Notes under the pieces: generated by a model
Database searches by the model: none
The model's input: the letters and a program-made list of their open reading frames with translations, nothing else
Told to the model about the DNA's origin: nothing
Origin: Roseiflexus sp.
Lineage (GTDB): Bacteria > Chloroflexota > Chloroflexia > Chloroflexales > Roseiflexaceae
Direction: 5' to 3'
Length of the DNA stretch: 64,000 nt
Assembly: GCA_017743475.1 (NCBI GenBank)
Contig: JAGHYV010000010.1
Location: 1 to 64,000, forward strand
Position numbers and translations under genes: made by a program
In this document: piece after piece, positions 27,032-36,876 of the stretch
Layout: every line of letters starts with the position of its first letter
How positions within the stretch are numbered: the stretch's first letter is position 1

Positions 27032-27652
27032 TCAGCGTCGCAGCACATTTACCAGTTGGCGCACCGTTGCAAACGGATCGACTGCACGCATCACTGTTCC
27101 CATTACGGCTACACCGGCTGCACCAGCGTGCAAGCAGTCGGCTGCATTCTCCGTCGTGATACCAGCCAGGGCAATGACAGGAATCGTCAAAGCATGCGCC
27201 ACCTCTCGCAATCCTTGCAACTCCAGGGCAGGACCATAGTTGGGTTTGCTCTCCGTAGCAAAAATCGGGCTGAGTGTGATGTAGTCTGCACCGGCGCGCG
27301 CTGCTATTTCAGCTTCCGCCAAAGAATGTGCGGAGACACCTACCCATCGCATTGGTCCTACCATCTGACGGGCATACTGCACATCTGATCCCCACGGCAG
27401 ATGTACGCCGCACGCCTGTGCCGCCACTGTGGCCTGAACATTGGAACTGACACTCACAAAAGCATCGTAAGGGCGAGCCAGATTGATAATCTCTACCGTC
27501 AGCGCAACCAGGTCGTGATGAGATAGATCTTTCTCACGTACCAGGATCCAGCGACAACCTCCAGCCAGAGCCTCAGCCAGAACTGTCATAAGCGGTCGAG
27601 ATGTCATCTTACGATTGGTGATGACCAGCAATGGCGGATCGGGCAGCTTCAT
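27032..27652 (-). CDS. TenI-like thiazole tautomerase / ThiE-family protein
   Basis: A 206-residue TIM-barrel protein of the ThiE/TenI superfamily. It keeps [11 protein letters not shown], the [18 protein letters not shown] segment and [20 protein letters not shown]. At the ThiE magnesium site, where IINDRVDLA is usual, it has [12 protein letters not shown], without the Asn-Asp pair. GVHLPWGSD and AHSLAEA resemble B. subtilis TenI (VQLPSGS and VHSLEEA). I therefore favour aromatisation of the thiazole carboxylate (TenI) over ThiE thiamine-phosphate synthase, though databases may call it thiE. The ATG at 27652 overlaps the thiG stop. It ends the operon, converging on the histidine kinase gene 7 bases away. 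Confidence 0.75.
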   Translation of the reverse strand: MKLPDPPLLVITNRKMTSRPLMTVLAEALAGGCRWILVREKDLSHHDLVALTVEIINLARPYDAFVSVSSNVQATVAAQACGVHLPWGSDVQYARQMVGPMRWVGVSAHSLAEAEIAARAGADYITLSPIFATESKPNYGPALELQGLREVAHALTIPVIALAGITTENAADCLHAGAAGVAVMGTVMRAVDPFATVRQLVNVLRR

Positions 27653-28488
27653 GCCTGAATACGTCCCTCCCACGGGCTCGATGCACTGGCATAGAGCCGA
27701 CGCGGCATGCGTCCTGCTTCGTAAGCCAGACGCCCTGCTTCAACTGCCAGCCGCATTGCTCGTGCCATCTTGACCGGATCGTGAGCTTGCGCTACTGCCG
27801 AGTTAAGCAGCACACCGTCGCAGCCCATCTCCATAGCGATGGCGACATCAGAGGGGACGCCAACGCCCGCATCGACGATGACCGGGATACGGCATTGGTC
27901 GCGGATGATCTGAAGATTATAAGGGTTGCGGATGCCCATGCCTGAACCAATAGGTGCAGCCAGAGGCATTACCGCAGCACACCCAATAGCTTCTAGCTTT
28001 TTGCAGGTCACCGGATCGTCATTGCAATAGGGTAAGACAACAAAGCCATCGTCAACCAGCGTCCGGGCGGCCTGAATCAGTTGCTCAACGTCAGGAAAGA
28101 GTGTCTCTTCGTCGCCAATCACCTCCAGTTTGATCCAGTTTGTGCCCAATGCCTCCCGCGCAAGCCGGGCAGTCAGAATGGCGTCTCGCGCTGTGTAGCA
28201 ACCAGCAGTATTGGGGAGGATAAAATAACGTTCCTTGAGCAGATCGAAGATCGTTTCGCTCTCTGCACCGAACTTAACCCGACGAATGGCAACCGTCACG
28301 ATCTCAGCACCGCTGGCTTCCAGTGCATCCAGCATAACTTGTTGATTGGGATAGCGGGCCGTGCCCAGGAAGAGTCGAGAGCATATTGTTTTCCCAGCAA
28401 TCGTCAGCGGTGATGAATTTATGCTCTTTTGCGATCTTTCGGTCTGGATGCCTGCATCTTGCAGGTTTGTTGTTGGTGTCGTCAACAT
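27649..28488 (-). CDS. thiG: Thiazole synthase ThiG
   Basis: Forms the thiazole ring of thiamine from deoxyxylulose 5-phosphate, the ThiO product and ThiS thiocarboxylate. The 279-residue barrel shows [40 protein letters not shown], the Schiff-base Lys in [22 protein letters not shown] and [19 protein letters not shown]. The N-terminus is about 25 residues longer than many homologues; internal starts are possible. It lies in the order thiO-thiS-thiG-tenI, with thiS 18 bases upstream. Confidence 0.95.
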   Translation of the reverse strand: MLTTPTTNLQDAGIQTERSQKSINSSPLTIAGKTICSRLFLGTARYPNQQVMLDALEASGAEIVTVAIRRVKFGAESETIFDLLKERYFILPNTAGCYTARDAILTARLAREALGTNWIKLEVIGDEETLFPDVEQLIQAARTLVDDGFVVLPYCNDDPVTCKKLEAIGCAAVMPLAAPIGSGMGIRNPYNLQIIRDQCRIPVIVDAGVGVPSDVAIAMEMGCDGVLLNSAVAQAHDPVKMARAMRLAVEAGRLAYEAGRMPRRLYASASSPWEGRIQA

Positions 28489-28506
28489 CGTTCTGTCTCC
28501 TTCTCT

Positions 28507-28734
28507 TTAGCCGCCAGCAACGGCTCGCACAATCTCGATCTGGTCACCCGGCTGTGGTCGTACTTCGCGCCACTGACGACGAGGAATAACTTCAGCGTTG
28601 AGGGCGATGGCGATTCCTGGCTTATCGGGTTCGAAGCCAAAACTTTGCAGCAACTCATATATCGTCTGCCCTCTGTAGGGTTGCAACTCCCCGTTCACCG
28701 TGAAGGTAGCGTCTGCGACTGTCTTCTTCTCCAT
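28507..28734 (-). CDS. thiS: Sulfur carrier protein ThiS
   Basis: A 75-residue ubiquitin-fold protein ending in VRAVAGG, with the C-terminal Gly-Gly that is adenylated and turned into the thiocarboxylate. FTVNGELQPYRGQTIYELL and IAIALNAEVIPRRQW match the family. It lies between thiO and thiG. ThiF, the adenylating partner, is not in the window. Confidence 0.93.
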   Translation of the reverse strand: MEKKTVADATFTVNGELQPYRGQTIYELLQSFGFEPDKPGIAIALNAEVIPRRQWREVRPQPGDQIEIVRAVAGG

Positions 28735-28756
28735 GGTTTTACCTCCTCTCTTTAGT

Positions 28757-29950
28757 TCATCCCAATTGATCTTCGCTGGATGCTCCTGATACTTGTCGAG
28801 GGTTCGTTGGATGGAAGCGTTCCAGTCCGAAGGGACGGATCAGCGCTGGTGTCTCTCCGGTCAGGATCAGTTCAGCAATTGCATCTGCTGTAATCGGTGC
28901 GAGCAGAATGCCATTTCGATAGTGACCAGTGGCGAGAATCAATCCTTCCACTGGTGTCCGCCCCAGGATCGGTGCATCATCCCGACTGCCAGGTCGCAAT
29001 CCAGTCCATAGCTCGACAACAGGGGCTTCGTCGATAGACGGGAGAATCTCCCACGCACGGCGCAGCAGCGCATAGATTCCACCCGCAGTAAGATGGCTGT
29101 CAAAGCCCCTTTCTTCTACCGTTGCACCGATGAGTAGCCGACCATCTCGACGAGGAACGAGATAGACATCACGCCCCCAAATGACATGGCGTACCAGAGG
29201 CGCGTCTTCAGGCATCGCAATTGCAATCATCTGACCTTTCACAGGCCGTACCGGTGGCCGTGCTTCCCGTGGAATGCCGGGCAGCCCTGCTGACCAGGCG
29301 CCAGCTGCAATCACAACGGTTTGTGCCAGGAGCGTCTCGCCTGAGGTAATCTTTACTCCACGCACCTGGTTTCTGTCCACCAGGATTTCGGTCACGGTCG
29401 TCCGTTCGCGCAAGATGCCGCCAGCGGCGAGGAAGGCTGTACGCAGAGCGATTAGCACTTTGCGATTATCGACCTGATGATCCAACGGGCTGTAGATGGC
29501 AGCGAGCACGTTGCAGGCGAGGTGTGGCTCGCGCTGGCGAGCGACAGGACCGGCGATCCATTCCAGTTCTATGCCCAAACGGCGCTGAAACGTGTATTGA
29601 TGGTGCAGGCGTTCAGCCTGATCGCGATCCAGAGCCACCACCAGTGTGCCTTCGGTGCGATAGCCTGTATCAATCCCGCTGGACTCCATCAACTCTTGAC
29701 TGAAATCAGCCCAACGAGCGTGACTTTCTCGCAGCAGGGAAAATAGCCTTTCCTCTCCTGGTTCTGCTTCGATATAGGGCGCCAGCATACCAGCTGAGGC
29801 CCAGGTGGCCGCAGGCAGCATCGCAGGACCCACTTCGCTGCGCTCCAGGACAGTCACCGCCTGTCCAGCCTGAGCCAGACGCCAGCCAATGCTCAGTCCA
29901 ATGATGCCGCCGCCGATGATCAGAACTGGATGTTGCTGTGCTACTGCCAT
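28757..29950 (-). CDS. thiO: Glycine oxidase ThiO
   Basis: An FAD enzyme that oxidises glycine to the iminoacetate used by ThiG. The FAD-binding GGGIIGLSIGWRLAQAG lies at residues about 12-28. The middle of the protein has DHQVDNRKVLIAL; the C-terminal FAD motif region is PVVELWTGLRPGSRDDAPILG followed by LATGHYRNGILLAP. At 397 residues the length is normal. It is the first gene of the operon. A -10-like TACAAT lies at 30003-30008 on the minus strand with a poor -35. I looked for a TPP riboswitch in the 160 bases upstream and did not find its core. Confidence 0.93.
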   Translation of the reverse strand: MAVAQQHPVLIIGGGIIGLSIGWRLAQAGQAVTVLERSEVGPAMLPAATWASAGMLAPYIEAEPGEERLFSLLRESHARWADFSQELMESSGIDTGYRTEGTLVVALDRDQAERLHHQYTFQRRLGIELEWIAGPVARQREPHLACNVLAAIYSPLDHQVDNRKVLIALRTAFLAAGGILRERTTVTEILVDRNQVRGVKITSGETLLAQTVVIAAGAWSAGLPGIPREARPPVRPVKGQMIAIAMPEDAPLVRHVIWGRDVYLVPRRDGRLLIGATVEERGFDSHLTAGGIYALLRRAWEILPSIDEAPVVELWTGLRPGSRDDAPILGRTPVEGLILATGHYRNGILLAPITADAIAELILTGETPALIRPFGLERFHPTNPRQVSGASSEDQLG

Positions 29951-30106
29951 TGAGCACGTTCCTTTCTCGAAGAACAGTCACCGGATCAAGCGACCTGCGA
30001 TGATTGTAAGCACTCTTCGCGCTCGAAACTCACTCACAACGTTATCTTGTGCTTTTTGTGATAAGCGTTGAACCCTGCCCAACACGGTACGTCATTGCTT
30101 CCCCGA

Positions 30107-32728
30107 TCACCCGTCACGCTTGATGTCGCTCGCATGCTGCGTGGCGACTGCCCGGCGGATCCAGGCTTCCTGATCCTCGCGCGTGGTGACGATTCCGTCG
30201 AGATACGCAGCGCGCAACCCGGCAAGCAGTTCGCCAAAGCGGGGACCTGGTCGCAACCCTAGCGATTCGAGGAACTTTCCGTCAACTGCAAGCCTGACGC
30301 CGCGCAGATGGTCGATGTAGCGCTGGATGGCTTGCGCAGCGGTGTGCGGTTCCGCAATCTGCGCTGCCCGGAGTGCAGTAGTGCCAATGCCATGCAATGC
30401 CCGATCGATCACGCTATCGGCAATCCGCTGATCAGGGTGTTCCGCTTCAGCGATCAGCGCTTCCAGGCGTTCGCGCACCAGGGTGATGTCTGCCAGCAGG
30501 CGCGTTTCGCTTGCCGGCAGGCGATACGTTGCGGCAAATGTTGCGCGCTCGTCACCAGTCAGCGGATAGAGCAGAAGCGCCAGGTACAGTTCAGGCAGCG
30601 TCGTGTCGGGAAAAGCTGCCTGTCGTGCCGCGACAAACCATTCGGCGATTGTGACAGTCCATCGCAGTGCAGGATGCACAGCGTGCAGCACTCCCAGGTC
30701 GTCGAGGAGCGCCAGGGCTGGCTCAGGATGTTCTTCCGCCAGGATCAGCCGCAGTTCGTTCATGACCCGCTGCGGCGTGGCGCGACCAAGAATCCCCTGT
30801 TCGAGTGCGTCGCCGATCAGGGCGCGTGTACGCGGCTCGATGGTGAACCCTAACCGCGCGGCAAGGCGCGCCGCGCGCAGGATGCGCGTCGGGTCGTCGA
30901 TGAAACTCAGGTTGTGGATCACACGGATCAGCCCTCTAGCAATGTCGCGTCGCCCACCGTAAAAATCGTAGAGCCAGCCATAGCGTGCCGGGTTGAGACA
31001 GATCGCCAGTGTGTTGATGGTAAAATCGCGTCGGTGTAGGTCATGGCGCAACGAGGCGGCTTCCACGTCGGGCAATGCCGAAGGGTGCTCGTAGAACTCA
31101 GTGCGTGCCATAACAAAATCGAGCGTCAATGCGGTTCCCGCATCACGCTTCAGGCTCAGCGTTGCGGTGCCGAATGCTGCGTGACTGCGCACTGTGCCGT
31201 TCAATTCGGTGGCCAGTGCTTCCGCCAGTCCGATGGCATCTCCCTCAACCACCAGATCGAGATCGTCTGGGGTACGTTGTAGGATCATATCGCGCACTGC
31301 ACCGCCGACAATATACAACGCGGCACCGCGCTGCTGCGCAATCGTGCCAGCTCGACGAAGAATGGCGAGCAGGTCGCGGTCGAGAAATCGCTCCAGCGCC
31401 TCACCAACAAGATCGTGATCGCTTTTGCCTGCTTCCTGCCCTGCTGCCCAGGCGCGCAGCAGGTCGCTGCGGGTGATGATCCCTAGCAGTCGTTTCTGAG
31501 AATCAACCACCAGCAGACGCCCGGTGCGGTCGCCGTTATCAGCAGCGAGCGCGCTGCGCACCGTTGCGAGCGATGCGTCCGGCGGCAACAGCGTCGGTCC
31601 GTGCCACAGGTAACGCGCCAGCGGCGCGTCGCGCAACCCGTGACGCAGTGCCCGGTCGAGATCGCGGCGCGAGATCAGCCCCTGGACAACCCCGTCATGA
31701 TTGACGACCGGCAACGCGCCATGACCATAACGTAACAGGAGTTCTTCTGCCTGCGCTACCGTTGCATCGAGCGGTGCGGTATGCACCGGGCGGGTCATAA
31801 TATCAGCTGCGGTTAATGCTGGTCGCATCAGTTCGCGCACCGCTGCTTCCACCTGGTTGAGCAGCGAAATGGCATCAATACTACGCACATACGCGGCAGC
31901 GGCATAGCGATGTCCTCCGCCACCGAACCGCGCCGCCAGCGCGCCGGCATCGAGCGTATCGGCACTGGCGCGCAGAATAAGTTGCGTGCCGGTATCGCCA
32001 GTTGCGATCGCCAGCACAATGACCGCCGGGGCATATAGGTCGCGCAGGCGATGGGCAAGCGATGAGAGTTCGGGCACTGGTCCATCGACGCGCGCCCGGG
32101 CGAACAGCACACTCCAGCCGCTGATCTCTTCCAGGCGCATGGTCTGTTCGAGTTGATGCAACACCTGCTCTTGAACTGCCGAGAGAGGACGGCGGAGAAA
32201 CTCGCCAACCGCTTCGATCCGCGCGCCGCGTTCGAGCAACCATGCGGCGCAGGCGACATCGATAGCGCGTGTGCCGGGCAGTGCCAGGTTGCCAGTGTCC
32301 TCATAAATGCCAAGAAGGAGCAGAGTCGCTTCGACGGGGGTCAACGGCAGATGATATTCCATCAGACGGCGCACGAGAATCGTTGTGGTGGCGCCGGTAT
32401 CGGCATAGATCAACTCTTCGTTGGGGGCGAGATCGCGTTCAGGGCGATGGTGATCAATAATGATCGTTGGGATCGGTGTGTCACCCAGCAATGGCAGGCG
32501 CGGGGCGGTAGACGTATCCACCAGGATCAGGCGTGTCACCGGTTCGCGCGGCAGGTCACTCATGCGGACGAACGGCAATTCCTCGCGGTACAGCGCAGCA
32601 AACTCGCGCACATTCTCGTTCAATTGCGGGTTGAGCACCGCCAGTGCGCCGGGATAGAGGCGCGTCGCCGCCATTTGCGACGCCAGCGCATCGAAATCGG
32701 TATTGCTGTGGGTGAGGATTAGTTCCAT
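30107..32728 (-). CDS. DHH-CBS-tRNA nucleotidyltransferase fusion (CCA-adding type)
   Basis: An 873-residue fusion. Residues about 1-310 are a DHH/DHHA1 phosphoesterase module (THSNTDFDALASQ, IIIDHHRPERD and FGGGGHRYAAAAYV). Two CBS domains follow (about 315-435; ADIMTRPVHTAPL and GRLLVVDSQKRLLGIITRSDLL). The C-terminal half is a class II tRNA nucleotidyltransferase with YIVGGAVRDMILQRTPDDLDL (GG and DxD motif), RRDFTINTLAI, YDFYGGRRDI and RILRAARLAARLGF. It should add A or CCA to tRNA 3' ends, with the DHH module possibly trimming RNA. The same architecture is known in other bacteria. It is transcribed alone. Confidence 0.92.
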   Translation of the reverse strand: MELILTHSNTDFDALASQMAATRLYPGALAVLNPQLNENVREFAALYREELPFVRMSDLPREPVTRLILVDTSTAPRLPLLGDTPIPTIIIDHHRPERDLAPNEELIYADTGATTTILVRRLMEYHLPLTPVEATLLLLGIYEDTGNLALPGTRAIDVACAAWLLERGARIEAVGEFLRRPLSAVQEQVLHQLEQTMRLEEISGWSVLFARARVDGPVPELSSLAHRLRDLYAPAVIVLAIATGDTGTQLILRASADTLDAGALAARFGGGGHRYAAAAYVRSIDAISLLNQVEAAVRELMRPALTAADIMTRPVHTAPLDATVAQAEELLLRYGHGALPVVNHDGVVQGLISRRDLDRALRHGLRDAPLARYLWHGPTLLPPDASLATVRSALAADNGDRTGRLLVVDSQKRLLGIITRSDLLRAWAAGQEAGKSDHDLVGEALERFLDRDLLAILRRAGTIAQQRGAALYIVGGAVRDMILQRTPDDLDLVVEGDAIGLAEALATELNGTVRSHAAFGTATLSLKRDAGTALTLDFVMARTEFYEHPSALPDVEAASLRHDLHRRDFTINTLAICLNPARYGWLYDFYGGRRDIARGLIRVIHNLSFIDDPTRILRAARLAARLGFTIEPRTRALIGDALEQGILGRATPQRVMNELRLILAEEHPEPALALLDDLGVLHAVHPALRWTVTIAEWFVAARQAAFPDTTLPELYLALLLYPLTGDERATFAATYRLPASETRLLADITLVRERLEALIAEAEHPDQRIADSVIDRALHGIGTTALRAAQIAEPHTAAQAIQRYIDHLRGVRLAVDGKFLESLGLRPGPRFGELLAGLRAAYLDGIVTTREDQEAWIRRAVATQHASDIKRDG

Positions 32729-32890
32729 AAACCGGCGATGGCGCGTTCAAACCATTCAATCCACACCAGACTCGCTGCTTGCTGAACTTGGGTAACAGCG
32801 CACATCACAGATCCAGGTCGGGCGGCAAAAGGGTGCAATTCTCCACCATTCGACGACACTCAACCCAGCCTGCCACTTCACGCCCATCAT

Positions 32891-33990
32891 TCAGTGTAAC
32901 ATATCCGCGATGGTGATTGGTCCGACATATTCACCATACTGGCGATTGACCCGGTCGGGGTGCATCTCGCCAGAGTGGATCTGCTGGTAGGGGATGCGCT
33001 GTACGCGCAAAGCGTAGGCCTCCCGATCTTCATATAGCCGGATGACTGGCGGGCGCAATGCGAGCAGCACCCCGATGGCGGCAATGCACTCAGGGCGCCG
33101 ACAGCAAGAATGAGAACTGAACGCACAATAATGGCGCGATTCACCAGACAGCGCAACCTCGCGTCCGGTCTCCGCACTCTCTAGAACGGCTTCCATCATT
33201 TCCTGCACAATCAACCCATGGCACAGCGGCGCCTGGCATGGCACGCCGTCCGGGATGCATTCAACGAAGTGGGCGGCAATAGCATTCCATACTCCTTCCC
33301 AGTCTTTGGGAACATGGAAGATGCTATCCACCGGTGTACCAGCAATGGTGCGATAGACAGTCAACAGATTATAGCAACGCACGCCTGCTTCGGTACCGAA
33401 CAGTTCGATCTGGAAATCGTCAGGTTGATGCGCCGCCCAAAAACTTTCGACCTGAAGCCCGGCGCCGTTGGCAAAGCGAATGAAACCGCCAGCGTAGTCA
33501 TCGGCGGCATACTGTTGCTCCGGCGCCGGCTGTGGCTTGTAGTCGAAATAGCCAATGCCGCGCGGACCGAATTTCGCCCCTGCGACAGCGACAGCGCTCA
33601 CCGGTTGCGGCATGCCTATCATCCACCAGCGGCATCGAGCACGTGCACTCCCATATCTATCTATCACGGAAGGCGCCGCCGCCTTTTTGAACAAACCCCG
33701 GACTCCAGTGCGGAATGCTGCTCCGGCGTACACTGCGCGCACGCGCGTAGTACACTTCGCCGAGTTCGCCACGCGCCGCCGTAGCGCCGACGATCTGCGT
33801 CTCACGGGAAAACCGGGTCGAGAATGACATCAATATTGACAACCCCTGCTGCCTCGGCTGCCGCGACGAGATCGCGCGCCGGAGTGACGGCATCGGCAAG
33901 CGGCTTGGTGACCAGCACATGCTTGTCGTTGCGCACGGCTTCGAGCGCAATCGGAACGTGGAGTTGGTTGGGCGTGCCGACAAACACCGC
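32891..33990 (-). pseudogene. Gfo/Idh/MocA oxidoreductase remnant
   Basis: Pieces of a sugar-type oxidoreductase lie in at least three frames. VFVGTPNQLHVPIALEAV and HVLVTKPLADAVTPARDLV (33802-33990) match the second half of the NAD domain; VGATAARGELGEVYYARAR and WSPGFVQKGGGAFRD are in another frame; GIGYFDYKPQPAPEQQYAAD through NLLTVYRTIAGTPVDSIFHV (about 33280-33560) in a third. The Rossmann GxGxxG start is absent. The 5' edge is fused at about 33990 to a truncated acyl-CoA dehydrogenase. The 3' part is also degraded and may extend to about 32805. Confidence 0.8.
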
Positions 33991-34974
33991 GCTGGAGTTC
34001 GGTGGTCCACCATTTTGCCATCGCTGCGGTCTCGGCGGTCAACTCGCCCCGGTTCAACGCCAGCATGCACTGATCGACGAACACACGCCCAATCTGCACT
34101 TCGGTCACGAGTTCCGCCAGGGTGAAACGCACCGATTGGAGCGCACCAATCGGACGACCGAACGCCTCACGTTCACGGCAGTAGCGGATGGTTTGTTCGA
34201 GTGCCGCTTCTGCGGCAGCCACAGCGCCAACTGCAATTGCAAGGCGTTCGCGCGGCAATTGTTCCATCAGATAACGAAAGCCCTGTCCCTCTTCACCAAG
34301 GAGGTGATCACGCGGCACGCGCACATTGTGAAAGAACAGTTCAGCGGTATCCTGCGCGTGCAGTCCAATCTTTTCCAGGCGTCTGCCGCGCTCGTAGCCC
34401 GGCATATCACGTTCGACGACCAGCGGACTGATCCCCTTATGCCCGGCTTCCGGGCTGGTTTTCGCCGCTGCGATCACCAGGTCGTTGAGGATGCCGTTGG
34501 AGATGAAGGTCTTCTGGCCGTTCAGGAGGTAAACATCGCCATCGCGTAGCGTTGTTGTGCGGATCGCTGCGAGATCGCTGCCAGCGTCCGGTTCGATCAT
34601 CGCAATAGCGGTGATGCACTCACCGCTGACGCAGCGCAGTAACAGCGTCGGCGTTGGTCCGGCGTGCTATAGTTCGTGATGTAGGTAACAACAATATCAG
34701 TATGCAGCACGAAACCCCGACCGGTCGCGCCAGCGCGCCACAACTCTTCGCCAATAACGACATTGAAGCGGTAATCGCGTGCGCTGGGGCCGCCGTACTC
34801 CTCCAGTACATCCATACAGAGAAATCCCTAACGACCAGCTGCCTGCCAGAGATCGCATGGAACGACGCCGGTACGCTCCCATTCGGCGTGGAAGGGCGCA
34901 ATCTCGCGCTCAACGAATGCGCGAAACGTGGCACGGAAAAGGTCATGTTCTGGCTCAAACAGGGTGCGTTTCAT
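33990..34974 (-). pseudogene. Acyl-CoA dehydrogenase remnant, 3' truncated
   Basis: The frame starts at the ATG at 34974 (MKRTLFEPEHDLFRATFRAF), which overlaps the PAS-STAS stop. It meets an in-frame TAG near 34832, shifts frame near 34645, and then continues with classic motifs: AIAMIEPDAGSDLAAIRTTT, LLNGQKTFISNG, DTAELFFHNVRVPRDHLLG, YCREREAFGRPIG. It stops matching after AMAKWWTTELQ at about 33990, so roughly the last 90-100 residues, including part of the flavin site, are gone. The remaining frame runs into the Gfo/Idh remnant. Confidence 0.85.
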
Positions 34975-35921
34975 CAGACCAAAATATCTGGCACTGGCGC
35001 GGGCGAGCGGGTCGTGATCTGTTTGCCCAGGCGATCAAGCGCATATTCGATCCCTGCTTGCAGGTTGCTGCGGGTTACAACAGTGCTCAGATCGATGCCC
35101 AGGTGCACTATCGCCTGCGCCACTTCTGCCGAAATGCCGACCAGGACGCACTGGGCGCCAAGGAGCGATGCAGCGCGGGTCGTCTGAATCAGGTGGTTGG
35201 CAACCGACGTATCCACAACCGATACTCCCGTGATGTCGATGATGGCGATCTCGGCGGCATAATGCTGAATGCCGTTGAGCAACGCTTCCATGATCTGCGC
35301 GCTGCGCCGGCTATCGATCGATCCGACAAGTGGGAGCACAATAATCTCGTCGTAGATCGGCACGACCGGCGTTGACATTTCGCGGATCGCCTGGATGAGA
35401 CGTTCCTGTTCCTCGACGGTTGCGCGCAGTTGCTCCCGGCTGCGCTCCAGTTCCACGCGCTCCAGCATGCGCTTTGTAATCACCTCGGTAAAGAGGACGA
35501 TCCCACCGATTGAGCCATCTCCCCTGAACCATGGGTAGCACTTCCAGTTTAACCACTCGGTCGACCCATCACCACGAGTCCAGGGATCCTCCTCCGCTTC
35601 CTCGAAGGAGCCAGCCAGCACCCTGCGGTGCACCTCTTTCCAGCGTTCGGGCAAGTCGGGGAAAATCTCATAGTGGGAGCGACCAATGATATCCTGCCCC
35701 TCCAGATGGTAATCACGAATCCAGCGCTGGTTTGCCAGGATGTAACGCATATCGGAGTCGAGCATGGCAACCGCAGCAGGGGCATGTTCGACAAAGAAGC
35801 GCAATCGTTCTTCGCTGGCACGCAGTTCATCCTCAATAGTCGCATAACGTTGCATCTGCTGCTCCAGTTCTGCGATCCGCGCACGAAGTTGCTCAATCTC
35901 GGTTTCGGGAGCGTCGGTCAT
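34974..35921 (-). CDS. PAS and STAS domain protein, RsbR-like
   Basis: A 315-residue cytoplasmic regulator. A short N-terminal coiled coil (EIEQLRARIAELEQQMQRYA) leads to a PAS domain (about 40-150; FFVEHAPAAVAMLDSDMRYI, GRSHYEIFPDLPERWKEVHR). A C-terminal STAS domain follows (about 195-305; IIVLPLVGSIDSRRSAQIMEA, AIIDITGVSVVDTSVANHLI, LLGAQCVLVGIS). The STAS Ser/Thr positions fit RsbR/RsbS-type stressosome or anti-anti-sigma proteins. The ATG at 35921 follows GAGG; a TATAAT lies on the minus strand at 35965-35970. No kinase partner is adjacent. It is the only intact gene inside a zone of decayed genes. Confidence 0.85.
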   Translation of the reverse strand: MTDAPETEIEQLRARIAELEQQMQRYATIEDELRASEERLRFFVEHAPAAVAMLDSDMRYILANQRWIRDYHLEGQDIIGRSHYEIFPDLPERWKEVHRRVLAGSFEEAEEDPWTRGDGSTEWLNWKCYPWFRGDGSIGGIVLFTEVITKRMLERVELERSREQLRATVEEQERLIQAIREMSTPVVPIYDEIIVLPLVGSIDSRRSAQIMEALLNGIQHYAAEIAIIDITGVSVVDTSVANHLIQTTRAASLLGAQCVLVGISAEVAQAIVHLGIDLSTVVTRSNLQAGIEYALDRLGKQITTRSPAPVPDILV

Positions 35922-36087
35922 GTCTGCCTCACAGTGGTAAAAAAGATGTATACGACCTGATACCATTATAGTACAGAAGTCGCAGGCGCGGCGTGAAAGC
36001 GCACACGACCCTGTTGTAGTGTAGGTTGTCTGCATTACGGGAACATACCGCTTTGCATGCACCGATCCGAACGTTGCGTATGCCGAG

Positions 36088-36797
36088 TCATCGGCGCTCA
36101 CTGCATACTGGCGCCCCTGTTCGGATTGCGCCCAGGTACATTACTGCACGCACCACAGCGAACAGGTTATCGAGCACATGGCACCGGTGGCAGAGCATAT
36201 CGACAATGGTGCCGCCGCCCTCCTCCCTGCAATAGTTCCAGGAAGGACGCTGCCTGGATTGCCAGTTCTCCTCGAAAACCCAGTAGCCGAACTCACCGCG
36301 CACCGAGAGGATTCTGCCAAAGAAACCGCTTTCAACCAGGCGTTTGAGTTTGCGCAGACTGGGGAGAAAGAGTTTATCCTGCACGACGCCGTGCCTGATG
36401 CCAGCAGCTTTCGCGCGGCGCACCAGATCAAGCGCATCATCGAGCGTTGCTGCGGACAGTTTTTCGCAGTAGACATGTTTTCCGGCTGCAATCGCCGCGC
36501 GCACGCTTTCGCGCGACGTTGGGTTATCTGTGCATCGAAGTAGATCACATCGGCAGGATTGGCAAGGCATGCATCGAGATCGGTGCTCCAGCGGGAGGTG
36601 CCGTACATATCCGCCAGTGCATGCATCTTCTGCTCGTTGCGCCCGACCAGGATCGGGTCAGGCATCACCACATCGCCGTTTGCGAGCGGCACACCGCCAG
36701 CCTGGCGAATGGCGACAATCGAGCGCGCGAGATGTTGATTGGTTCCCATTCGTCCAGTGACGCCATTCATAATGATACCCAGCGAGAGCGTAGCCAT
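36088..36797 (-). pseudogene. Second Gfo/Idh/MocA oxidoreductase remnant
   Basis: The start is well formed (AAAGGATG before the ATG at 36797; MATLSLGIIMNGVTGRMGTN). The frame shifts near 36540, where YFDAQ should continue into DNPTSRESVRAAIAAGKHV, and goes on with YCEKLSAATLDDALDLVRRA, FGYWVFEENWQSRQRPSW and GGGTIVDMLCHRCHVLDNLF. The match fades at about 36140, so the last third is missing. It is not a duplicate of the remnant at 32891-33990: the subfamily motifs differ. It was probably once in an operon with the LacI gene upstream. Confidence 0.85.
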
Positions 36798-36876
36798 AGA
36801 ACATCCTTTCTGCCAAAAAAAGAACGCGCTCAAGCAGCGCGCCTGGACAGCGCATATTTCGAATGAGACGTGCTGG

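Noticed and set aside
29951-30106. TPP riboswitch before thiO
   Set aside because: The thi-box core (CUGAGA and the later conserved segment) is not present on the minus strand.
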